31,932 nucleotides of DNA from CAYVKY01 sp964452115. GTDB lineage: Bacteria; Bacteroidota; Ignavibacteria; Tepidaquicellales; Tepidaquicellaceae. The notes beneath the pieces are model-generated. The model saw nothing but the letters and a program-made list of their open reading frames with translations, had not been told where the DNA came from and did no database searches. Shown here piece after piece: positions 16,349 through 22,779 of this stretch; positions within the stretch are counted from its first letter, which is position 1, and each line of letters begins with the position of its first letter. Location: positions 1 to 31,932 of the forward strand of contig CAYVKY010000010.1 in assembly GCA_964452115.1 (NCBI GenBank), read 5' to 3'. Position numbers and translations under genes: made by a program.

Positions 16349-17542
16349 ATGGACCGAGTAAAAATATTAATAGTAGAGGATGATGTATTCTCTGCAAACA
16401 TTATTAAAAGAATTTTAACCAATCGCGGATATGAAATTACAGATGTAGTATCGGATTCGAAGGATGTATTAAGTTCTGTCGAGAATATCATTCCTGATCT
16501 TATTTTGATGGATATTGTATTACGTGGAACGATGGATGGCATCGAACTCGCATCAATAATAAAAAATAAGCACGACATTCCGATAATATATTTAACAGGT
16601 GATGCAAGTGAGGAAACTATTCAAAGGGCAAAAATCACTGAACCTTTCGGCTATTTAATCAAACCCATCAGTGAGATGACGCTTCTGACGAATATTGAAC
16701 TCACGATTTTCAAGCAAAATGAGCAGATAAAAAGGAATCTCCAGATTTTAAAAAAGGTTAATGATGAACTTGAACTGAAGGTAAAAGAGAGGACAAGGGA
16801 GATAACTGCGAAAAATGAACAATTAATTAATGAAATAAAGCAGAGAGAGCAGGCAGAAGAAAAATTAAGAAGATCAGACCGGCTTGCTATGATTGGCAAA
16901 ATGTCCGCGGTGCTTGCGCATGAAGTACGAAATCCTCTTAATTCTATTAAAATTAATTCGGATATTCTTTGCTCTCTGAACAATATAAGTGACACTAATA
17001 TGAGGCGTCTGCAGATTATAAGGAAAGAAGTAAACCGTCTTGATGCATTGGTTAAAGAAGTGCTGCAATTTTCAAAACCGAGTAATTATTTAAAAACAGA
17101 ATTTGATCTCCATCAGTTTTTTGAATCGCTGTACAATCAGTTAAAACCCGAGCTGTCTCAGAAGAATATTGAGTTCAGAAATAACGCAGAAGAACTTATC
17201 GTTTTGGCAGACAAGGAAAAATTACGTCAGGTGTTTCTTAATTTAATTATAAACGCTTACGAAGCTTCATTTGAAAACGGGTTTATTTCCATAGATTCAA
17301 AAGTGCAGGGAGGGAAATTGCAAATATTTATAACGAACAGCGGAGCTGTAATTACTGAAACCGAAAAAATTTTCGAACCATTCTTTACAACGAAAAGCAC
17401 AGGTACAGGATTGGGGTTAGCTATCTCTCAGAAAATTATTGAGAATCACGACGGCGAAATGGTTCTTGTAAAATCTGTGCCCGGTGAAACGGTTTTTTGT
17501 GTCAATATTCCTTTACTTAAACATTATAACCAGAATGTATAA
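16349..17542 (+). CDS. Soluble hybrid sensor: N-terminal receiver domain plus histidine kinase
   Basis: 397 residues without signal peptide or membrane segment, so cytosolic. Residues 1-120 are a receiver domain (acidic Glu10/Asp11, phospho-acceptor Asp55 in LILMDIVL, Lys105 in YLIKP). A coiled-coil linker, about 121-178, connects to HisKA with the phospho-His191 in AVLAHEVRNPLNSI. The HATPase_c domain shows the N box (NLIINAYEA), FEPFFTTK and GTGLGLAI. This NtrB-like kinase type usually phosphorylates an NtrC-type regulator, and such a regulator overlaps its 3' end by 8 bp. The receiver at the front means it takes input from another phosphodonor rather than from a sensor domain of its own. 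It begins 92 bp after the T9SS gene with no terminator visible, so read-through from promoter A is possible. Confidence 0.93.
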   Translation: MDRVKILIVEDDVFSANIIKRILTNRGYEITDVVSDSKDVLSSVENIIPDLILMDIVLRGTMDGIELASIIKNKHDIPIIYLTGDASEETIQRAKITEPFGYLIKPISEMTLLTNIELTIFKQNEQIKRNLQILKKVNDELELKVKERTREITAKNEQLINEIKQREQAEEKLRRSDRLAMIGKMSAVLAHEVRNPLNSIKINSDILCSLNNISDTNMRRLQIIRKEVNRLDALVKEVLQFSKPSNYLKTEFDLHQFFESLYNQLKPELSQKNIEFRNNAEELIVLADKEKLRQVFLNLIINAYEASFENGFISIDSKVQGGKLQIFITNSGAVITETEKIFEPFFTTKSTGTGLGLAISQKIIENHDGEMVLVKSVPGETVFCVNIPLLKHYNQNV

Positions 17543-18902
17543 AATTTTAATTATTGATGATGATGAATCATCCCGCGAATCATTATCTTCGTATTTGGCA
17601 GATTTCGGATACGAAATAATGACATCAGCGAACGGTGAAGCAGGATTTAATCTGTTAAAAAAATTTAATGCTGATCTGATTATATCCGATATTAAAATGC
17701 CCGGGATGAGCGGACTTGACCTTCTTAAAAAGGTGAAAGAGTATGACAACCTTGTACAGGTGATAATTATTACGGCATATGATGATATGAATTCGACAAT
17801 ATGTGCGATGCAGCTGGGCGCTTATGACTATATCGAAAAGCCGATTGATATAATCAGAATGACACATACCATAAAGCGTGCACTGGAAAACAGGGATATG
17901 AGCATCAAACTTGAATATATGGAACAGGGTGAAAGTTCAACTGATTTTGAATTTAAAAACACGCTCATTGGCAGGACGAGTCTGATGCGTGAAATTTATA
18001 AAAAAATCGGGCAGGCATCATCAAGTTATGTTACAGTATTGATTCAGGGGGAAAGCGGTACAGGTAAAGAATTAATTGCAAGAATAATTCACAGTTCAGG
18101 TATTACAAAAGACGAACCGTTCATTGCCATAAATTGCACGGCAATTCCCGAAAATCTTCTGGAAAGCGAACTATTCGGCCACGTAAAGGGTGCATTCACC
18201 GATGCAATAAAAGATAAAAAAGGAAAATTTGAACTTGCAGGAAACGGAACAATATTTCTTGATGAAATATCCGAAATGTCAATCAATCTTCAGGCAAAAC
18301 TTTTAAGAGTGTTACAAGAAAAGGTTTTTGAAAAAGTAGGCGGGGAAAGTCTTATTCCGATGCGTGCACGCGTTATTGCAGCGACAAACAGCAATCTTGA
18401 AAATCTTGTAACAGAAAAGAAATTCCGCCAGGATTTATTTTACAGACTGAGTGTATTCACCATATATCCGCCGCCGCTCAGAAAAAGAAAAGAAGATATT
18501 GAAATGCTCGTTAAATTCTTTTTAAAAAAGATAAATATGCTTCTTCATAAAAATGTGAATAAAGTTCCGGATGATATTCTTAAAATGCTCGTAAACCACG
18601 AATGGTACGGCAATGTAAGAGAACTGGAGAATACACTGATGCAGGCTGTGGTGATGTCAAAATCAGATGTTCTTGAAAAAGAAAACATTCTGTTAAAATC
18701 ACTGATTCCTGTTTCGAATAGTATGGAAGTCAATAATGCTGACAATGGTGAATTGAGCCTTGATGATGTCGAAAAAAACCACATTGAAAAAGTGTTAAAG
18801 AACCACAACTGGAATGTAATGAAAACCTGTGACGTTCTGAAAGTCAGCAAGGCGACTTTGTACAGGAAGATGGAATTATACGGGCTGAAGAAATCAAAAT
18901 AG
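17535..18902 (+). CDS. NtrC-family sigma54-dependent response regulator
   Basis: 455 residues from the ATG at 17535, which overlaps the kinase stop (ATGTATAA) and places the receiver domain at its usual distance; an in-frame ATG at 17484 lies inside the kinase gene and adds 17 residues that do not fit. Receiver 1-118 (Asp8-Asp10, phospho-Asp52 in IISDIKMP, Lys102). AAA+ domain about 143-375: Walker A GESGTGKE 172-179, sigma54-contacting loop GAFTDA 219-224 (consensus GAFTGA), Walker B GTIFLDEI 238-245, arginine-finger region FRQDLFYRLSVF. Fis-type helix-turn-helix about 425-452 (NWNVMKTCDVLKVSKATLYR). It would bind an upstream dyad and use ATP to open sigma54 promoters. Three such promoters with a shared dyad lie within about 5 kb on either side, the closest being 80 bp after its stop codon. 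Confidence 0.95.
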   Translation: MYKILIIDDDESSRESLSSYLADFGYEIMTSANGEAGFNLLKKFNADLIISDIKMPGMSGLDLLKKVKEYDNLVQVIIITAYDDMNSTICAMQLGAYDYIEKPIDIIRMTHTIKRALENRDMSIKLEYMEQGESSTDFEFKNTLIGRTSLMREIYKKIGQASSSYVTVLIQGESGTGKELIARIIHSSGITKDEPFIAINCTAIPENLLESELFGHVKGAFTDAIKDKKGKFELAGNGTIFLDEISEMSINLQAKLLRVLQEKVFEKVGGESLIPMRARVIAATNSNLENLVTEKKFRQDLFYRLSVFTIYPPPLRKRKEDIEMLVKFFLKKINMLLHKNVNKVPDDILKMLVNHEWYGNVRELENTLMQAVVMSKSDVLEKENILLKSLIPVSNSMEVNNADNGELSLDDVEKNHIEKVLKNHNWNVMKTCDVLKVSKATLYRKMELYGLKKSK

Positions 18903-18918
18903 CAAAAATAGACTTTAA

Positions 18919-18933
18919 GTCTCACTTTGAGAT
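18919..18933. promoter_or_regulatory. Candidate activator (UAS) dyad B for the sigma54 promoter at 18982
   Basis: GTCTCA-CTT-TGAGAT: identical to dyad A in the left half and differing in one base in the right half, with AA/TT flanks that extend the symmetry. The centre (18926) is 57 bp before the -24 GG, in the gap just after the NtrC-type gene. Confidence 0.62.
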
Positions 18934-18981
18934 TTATAAGAAATAAAACTTAATTTGAATCCTTATTTTAATAATTATTTT

Positions 18982-18996
18982 TGGCATTGTATTTGT
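18982..18996 (+). promoter_or_regulatory. Sigma54 (-24/-12) promoter B, drives the single-domain response regulator
   Basis: TGGCATT-GTAT-TTGT with GG (18983-18984) and GT (18995-18996) ten bases apart. Predicted start near 19008, only a few bases before the first ATG at 19014, so the message would be almost leaderless unless the second ATG at 19020 is used. Confidence 0.75.
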
Positions 18997-19013
18997 GATT
19001 TTCATTAAATTGT

Positions 19014-19379
19014 ATGAAAATGTTAAGGAAAATAGTAGTCATAGATGACGACATCTCTACTCTTGAATCTATAAGCAGTTATCTTCAGGAAATCGGATAT
19101 GAAGTATTTATTGCCGTAAATGGTATTGAAGGGCTGGAATTGATTAAGCAGCATAAACCTGACCTTGTAATTTCTGATGTGATGATGCCTGAGATGGGAG
19201 GAATGGAATTAAATAATATTCTGAAGAGTATAAATTTTAATCTTCCTGTAATTTTCATATCTGCATATGACTGGGAAACAGGGGAAAAACAATACGATTA
19301 TTTTGCATTTATGCCAAAGCCGATAGATATATTTGAACTCGTAAAACAGGTTGAACTTGCACTTACTCCCGAGTCGTAA
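19014..19379 (+). CDS. Single-domain response regulator (CheY-like receiver)
   Basis: 121 residues, one receiver domain and no output domain. Acidic cluster Asp11-13, phospho-acceptor Asp55 in LVISDVMMPE, Ser83 in FISAYD at the switch position, Lys102 in FMPKPID. Such proteins act by protein contact or as phosphate carriers or sinks in a relay. It lies behind sigma54 promoter B right after the kinase/NtrC pair. A plausible job is feedback: made when the NtrC-type protein is active, then competing for or passing phosphate, for example to the receiver-fused kinase. The start may be ATG 19014 or ATG 19020; both precede the conserved strand KIVVIDDD. Confidence 0.9.
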   Translation: MKMLRKIVVIDDDISTLESISSYLQEIGYEVFIAVNGIEGLELIKQHKPDLVISDVMMPEMGGMELNNILKSINFNLPVIFISAYDWETGEKQYDYFAFMPKPIDIFELVKQVELALTPES

Positions 19380-19491
19380 AAGGGTACATTAAAAATTATT
19401 TTATCAATTAAATCTTCTATTTTTAATTAATATTAATTTATTTATTTTACAATTAAGTAATTAAGTGTTTCACTAAAATTTTAATATAATT

Positions 19492-19716
19492 ATGATAAAT
19501 CCAAGAGTATTCCAAAGAATACCAAAGAAATTTCTTGATAATTTGGAGAAGATATGCCGTGATACAAATCTTCCCGTGATATATCATATCAAAAAGGCTC
19601 TGACAAATTATTATGATGATTACAAGGATTATGAAGTTGCAATAAAAAGAAAGAAAGTTAACAACGAGGAAAAAGTAACCATTAAAGAATTCAACAGAAG
19701 GAATGCAGGTGGCTAG
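19492..19716 (+). CDS. Probable antitoxin of a RelE/ParE-type toxin-antitoxin pair
   Basis: 74 residues, rich in Lys, Asn and Tyr. The first 45 residues (RIPKKFLDNLEKICRDTNLPVIYHIKKAL) have the spacing of a ribbon-helix-helix DNA-binding antitoxin, and the charged, low-complexity tail (about 46-74) fits an intrinsically disordered toxin-binding end. It is placed first, and its end overlaps the toxin start by 14 bp, the usual antitoxin-toxin arrangement. I do not recognise a named family; the call rests mainly on the partner. The 112 bp upstream are very AT-rich, with no clear operator. Confidence 0.7.
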   Translation: MINPRVFQRIPKKFLDNLEKICRDTNLPVIYHIKKALTNYYDDYKDYEVAIKRKKVNNEEKVTIKEFNRRNAGG

Positions 19717-19945
19717 TTTAACTTTCAGAGTTTCAGTTTTGGATGATGTAAAAAATTTCCCCCCTCAGGATATTCAGAAAATCCTTGATAAAATAGAAAA
19801 TACGCTTGCCGCAGATCCCGATTTCTATCCGGAACTCAAAGGAATATATAAAGGTGTTAAAAAATTCAAGGTAGGCTTATACCGTATTCTTTTCACATTT
19901 CAGAACAACGAACTCGAAATTCTAAAAATCGGTAAACGAGATTAA
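19703..19945 (+). CDS. RelE/ParE-superfamily toxin
   Basis: 80 residues. The C-terminal strand pattern GLYRILFTFQNNELEILKIG (58-77) followed by KRD is typical of RelE/ParE/HigB-like toxins, as is KGVKKFKVG before it; the middle helices (IQKILDKIENTLAADPDF at 24-41) also fit. Known members cut mRNA on the ribosome or block gyrase; which of the two is not readable, though the short C-terminus lacks the extra basic residues of RelE. The start codon ATG 19703 has AGAAGGA just before it and overlaps the antitoxin reading frame. A GTG two codons later is an alternative. The gene ends 5 bp before the tRNA-His 3' end on the other strand. Confidence 0.78.
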   Translation: MQVASLTFRVSVLDDVKNFPPQDIQKILDKIENTLAADPDFYPELKGIYKGVKKFKVGLYRILFTFQNNELEILKIGKRD

Positions 19946-19949
19946 GGTT

Positions 19950-20026
19950 TGGGGCGAGTAGCGGGGCTCGAACCCGCGACATTCAGAGCCACAATCTGAC
20001 GCTCTGCCAACTGAGCTATACACGCC
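19950..20026 (-). tRNA. tRNA-His (anticodon GTG)
   Basis: Read on the minus strand, a full cloverleaf is present: D arm GCTC...GAGC, anticodon stem TCAGA/TCTGA with loop TTGTGGC (anticodon GTG), T arm GCGGG-TTCGAGC-CCCGC. The 5' end carries the extra G-1 (20026) opposite C73 (19953), the identity mark of tRNA-His, and CCA is encoded (19952-19950). The acceptor stem pairs except for a T4-T69 mismatch. Confidence 0.96.
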
Positions 20027-20136
20027 ATATATCAGCAAGATATCATATTTAGATTATTTTTTCAATTCATTTTAATTGTAAATAAAATTATTATTTGTGA
20101 TACAGTTCCCGCTTATGAAAAAGAAAATAAAATTAA

Positions 20137-20151
20137 ATCTCATTATAATAC
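20137..20151. promoter_or_regulatory. Weak distal UAS dyad C1
   Basis: ATCTCATTATAATAC matches dyad A (GTCTCATTATGAGAC) at 12 of 15 positions. Its centre (20144) is 19 bp upstream of dyad C2 and 78 bp from the -24 GG, nearly the distance of dyad A from its own promoter (79 bp). Confidence 0.4.
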
Positions 20152-20155
20152 AAAG

Positions 20156-20170
20156 GTTTCATATTGAAAC
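20156..20170. promoter_or_regulatory. Candidate activator (UAS) dyad C2 for the sigma54 promoter at 20220
   Basis: Perfect dyad GTTTCA-TAT-TGAAAC, the same GTYTCA-N3-TGARAC class as dyads A and B. Centre 20163 is 59 bp from the -24 GG (57 bp for dyad B, 60 bp for the half-site at A). Confidence 0.6.
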
Positions 20171-20219
20171 TCAACAGATAAAAATTTTAAAAAATATTAT
20201 TTAAAAACATAATAATATT

Positions 20220-20236
20220 CTGGCATATTAATTGCC
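20220..20236 (+). promoter_or_regulatory. Sigma54 (-24/-12) promoter C, drives the 36-residue membrane protein
   Basis: CTGGCATATTAATTGCC: GG (20222-20223), ten bases, GC (20234-20235). This is the best of the three matches, with the full TTGC -12 element. Predicted start near 20247, 26 bases before the ATG at 20273. Confidence 0.82.
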
Positions 20237-20272
20237 TTATATTTTTATTATTTAATTTTAAAAAAAACAATA

Positions 20273-20383
20273 ATGGCACAATTAACTTCTGATAAAATAA
20301 CCTCGAATAAAAGCGACAGAGGTCTCCTTTATCTCTTTATAGTTGTCAGTATGCTGCTCGTACTGGGAATTATATTCCATTAA
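20273..20383 (+). CDS. Small single-pass membrane protein, 36 residues
   Basis: ATG 20273 to TAA 20381-20383. The first 17 residues are polar and start MAQLTSDKITSNKSD; residues 18-35 form one hydrophobic helix (LLYLFIVVSMLLVLGIIF), ending in His36. The Lys/Arg residues (8, 13, 16) lie before the helix, which suggests N-terminus inside. No family is recognised. The case for a real gene is the context: it is the first ATG after a near-perfect sigma54 promoter with its own activator dyad, and the frame closes right after the membrane segment. The AT-rich leader has no clear Shine-Dalgarno, in line with several other genes here. It might act as a small regulator of a membrane complex. Confidence 0.6.
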   Translation: MAQLTSDKITSNKSDRGLLYLFIVVSMLLVLGIIFH

Positions 20384-20665
20384 TCTGACTGCAACTCAAA
20401 TTCGCAGATAGTCACGATCTGAATAAACTGACGCCTGTAAATGATTCTGAAACCCTTCAGAGATATGAAAAATTCCAGGCAGGGTATGTATTATTCTCAC
20501 TTTGTAATTACAAATACTTGTAAGGCAGACAAATTTTCCAATAATTTGTTTTTGGTTATCCGATTCTTACCGTGCCGGATAATATTACGGCAAGAAAAAT
20601 TATCAGGGTAATAGATTGAAAAACGATATTAAAATTATTATTTTATAAAATATTTATATATTAAA
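20384..20665 (+). other. Gap between the small membrane protein and purN
   Basis: No convincing gene. One frame is open without an ATG for 44 codons (20389-20521) and encodes a protein-like mix ending QRYEKFQAGYVLFSLCNYKYL; it is out of frame with the 36-residue gene and may be a decayed 3' portion or chance. A weak dyad with CCG/CGG cores lies at about 20567-20596. The last 50 bases hold the candidate purN promoter. Confidence 0.4.
20616..20644 (+). promoter_or_regulatory. Candidate sigma70-type promoter for purN-purH
   Basis: TTGAAA (20616-20621), 17-base spacer, TATTTT (20639-20644). The start point would be near 20651, shortly before the TTG start codon at 20666. The AT-rich setting lowers confidence. 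Confidence 0.35.
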
Positions 20666-21262
20666 TTGAATATTTGCATATTCGCATCAGGTACAGGCAG
20701 TAATTTCAAATCTATTTACAGAGCCTACAGGCGAGGATTAATAAAATCAAATATTAAATTATTAATTACGAATAATTCCACCTGCGGCGCAGCACTATTT
20801 GCCAAAAAATACAAAGTTCCCTGCGAACATATCAGTTCTGCCGGATATAACGCCAAGGAATTGGAAACCAAAATGATGAGCGTTTTAATCAAAAATAAAA
20901 TCGACTTCATCGTTCTGGCGGGTTATGTGAAAATGCTGCCTGAAAGCATCGTAAATAAATTTGATGGCAGAATCATAAACATACATCCTGCTTTACTTCC
21001 GTCATTCGGAGGTGCGGGAATGTACGGATTGAATGTTCATAAAGCCGTACTTGACAGCGGGGCAAAATATTCAGGTCTGACAATTCATTATGTGGATAAA
21101 GAATATGACAACGGCAAAATTATTTTCCAGAAAAGCATAAAGGTGGATAAAGACGATACACCCGAAATGCTGCAGGAAAAAATATTAAAGCAGGAGCATA
21201 TTTTTTATCCGAGAATTATTGCAGAATTAGAAAAAAATTATGACAAAAAGAGCACTCATTAG
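20666..21262 (+). CDS. purN: Phosphoribosylglycinamide formyltransferase
   Basis: Transfers a formyl group from 10-formyl-THF to GAR, the third step of purine synthesis. 198 residues, normal. The phosphate-binding loop FASGTGSNF is at 6-14; catalytic residues are Asn105 and His107 in INIHPALLPSF and Asp144 in HYVDKEYDNG. The start is a TTG at 20666: the conserved first strand (NICIFASG) begins immediately after it, and no ATG lies upstream in frame. It overlaps purH by 23 bp, so translation is coupled. It heads the long plus-strand run that leads into the cell-shape operon. Confidence 0.95.
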   Translation: MNICIFASGTGSNFKSIYRAYRRGLIKSNIKLLITNNSTCGAALFAKKYKVPCEHISSAGYNAKELETKMMSVLIKNKIDFIVLAGYVKMLPESIVNKFDGRIINIHPALLPSFGGAGMYGLNVHKAVLDSGAKYSGLTIHYVDKEYDNGKIIFQKSIKVDKDDTPEMLQEKILKQEHIFYPRIIAELEKNYDKKSTH

Positions 21263-22748
21263 CATATTCGATAAAGAGGGGATAATTGAATTTTCAAAAG
21301 TTCTGATTGAAAAAGGTTATGAAATAATTTCAACAGGCGGAACATATAAGCATCTTGCTAAAAGCGGAATCAATGCAGTCCGTGTGGAAGATATAACGCA
21401 GTTTCCTGAAATTCTGGGAGGCAGAGTGAAAACGCTCCATCCTGCGGTGTTTGCAGGAATACTCGCTGACATGACAAATCCACAGCATACAGAGGAACTT
21501 ATAAATCACAATCTTTTAAATATTTCACTCGTAGTTGTAAATCTTTATCCGTTCAGGGAAACTATTTCAAAAGAAGGCGTGACGATTGACGAAGCAATCG
21601 AACAAATTGATATCGGAGGAGTGAGCCTTATCAGAGCAGCGGCGAAGAATTATAAATCCGTTAATGTGCTGGTATCGCCATCGCAGTATAATGATTATTT
21701 ATCGACAGAAAATATTGATACGGAATATTCAATGAACCTTGCAGCAAAGGCATTTGATTACATTGCAGATTATGATATTTACATCCGGGATTATTTTGCA
21801 CAGAAAACTAAAGGACTTCAGCCGCTGAAAATAAATATCGCAGGCAGTACGCACCTTCGTTACGGTGAAAACCCGCATCAGCAGGCAAGATTTTTTAAAA
21901 CGGATTTTGATGAAAAATTTCAGGTGCTTCACGGCAAGGAAATTTCGTACAATAATATGCTTGATATAGATGCGGCAATGTCGCTTATGGAAGACTTTCT
22001 AGGAGACGAACCCACCTGTGCGATTGTCAAGCACGGAAATCCCTGCGGAGTGGCTGTCAGAGGCACTCTTGCTGAAGCGTATAAGCGCGCTTTGCAGACC
22101 GACCCTGCATCGTCATTCGGCGGAATAATTATATTCAATCAAAAACTTAACCTCGAAGCGGCGCAGGAACTGGATAAACTGTTCAGTGAAATTGTGATTG
22201 CACCGGGTTTTGATGATGATGCACTGGAGTTTCTGAAACACAAAAAGAACAGGCGCATCGTGAAGTGCAGATTCGGCAGAGAAAAAAGCGAACTCAGAAA
22301 GGTTGCCGGCGGTTATCTCTATCAGGAAAGAGACAATATGATTTACAATGATGATGAACTGAAAGTTGTTACCAAATCACAGCCGGATGCCGGGATGCTT
22401 AAGGATTCAAGATTTGCATATAAAATTGTGAAAGCGGTAAAGTCGAACGCAGTCGTATTTGTAAAAGACAACGCAACATCAGGAATCGGCGGCGGACAGC
22501 CATCGCGCGTGGATTCCACTAAGATTGCCGTACTTAAAGCAAAAAATGCAGGCATCGACCTTAAAGGAACAGTTGCCGCGTCGGATGCATATTTTCCGTT
22601 TGCTGACGGACTTCTGCAAGTGGCTGAAGCAGGTGCAGTATGCGTAGTACAGCCCGGCGGTTCGGTAAGAGACCAGGAAGTGATTGACGCAGCGGATGAG
22701 AACAAACTAGTTATGATATTTACAGGTTACAGACATTTTAAACATTAA
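21240..22748 (+). CDS. purH: Bifunctional AICAR transformylase / IMP cyclohydrolase
   Basis: Catalyses the last two steps of IMP synthesis: formylation of AICAR with 10-formyl-THF and ring closure. 502 residues. The N-terminal cyclohydrolase (MGS-like) domain shows RALISIFDKEGI and ISTGGTYKHL, with GGRVKTLHP near residue 60. The transformylase part has the YGENPHQQA block, KHGNPCG with the Lys-His pair, and PGGSVRDQEVIDAAD near the C-terminus. Its start overlaps purN, and mreB follows after 31 bp with no terminator in between, so purine genes and shape genes may share a transcript. Confidence 0.97.
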   Translation: MTKRALISIFDKEGIIEFSKVLIEKGYEIISTGGTYKHLAKSGINAVRVEDITQFPEILGGRVKTLHPAVFAGILADMTNPQHTEELINHNLLNISLVVVNLYPFRETISKEGVTIDEAIEQIDIGGVSLIRAAAKNYKSVNVLVSPSQYNDYLSTENIDTEYSMNLAAKAFDYIADYDIYIRDYFAQKTKGLQPLKINIAGSTHLRYGENPHQQARFFKTDFDEKFQVLHGKEISYNNMLDIDAAMSLMEDFLGDEPTCAIVKHGNPCGVAVRGTLAEAYKRALQTDPASSFGGIIIFNQKLNLEAAQELDKLFSEIVIAPGFDDDALEFLKHKKNRRIVKCRFGREKSELRKVAGGYLYQERDNMIYNDDELKVVTKSQPDAGMLKDSRFAYKIVKAVKSNAVVFVKDNATSGIGGGQPSRVDSTKIAVLKAKNAGIDLKGTVAASDAYFPFADGLLQVAEAGAVCVVQPGGSVRDQEVIDAADENKLVMIFTGYRHFKH

Positions 22749-22779
22749 AAAAGAATTAGAATTAATTAAAATATAAAGT

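Noticed and set aside
17484..17534. Longer start for the NtrC-type regulator at 17484
   Set aside because: The added 17 residues are encoded within the kinase C-terminus and precede the canonical receiver start MYKILIIDDD.
20275..20289. A fourth sigma54-like site (TGGCACAATTAACTT) overlapping the start of the 36-residue gene
   Set aside because: The -24 half fits, but there is no TTGC/TTGT at the right distance, and it lies inside the coding frame.
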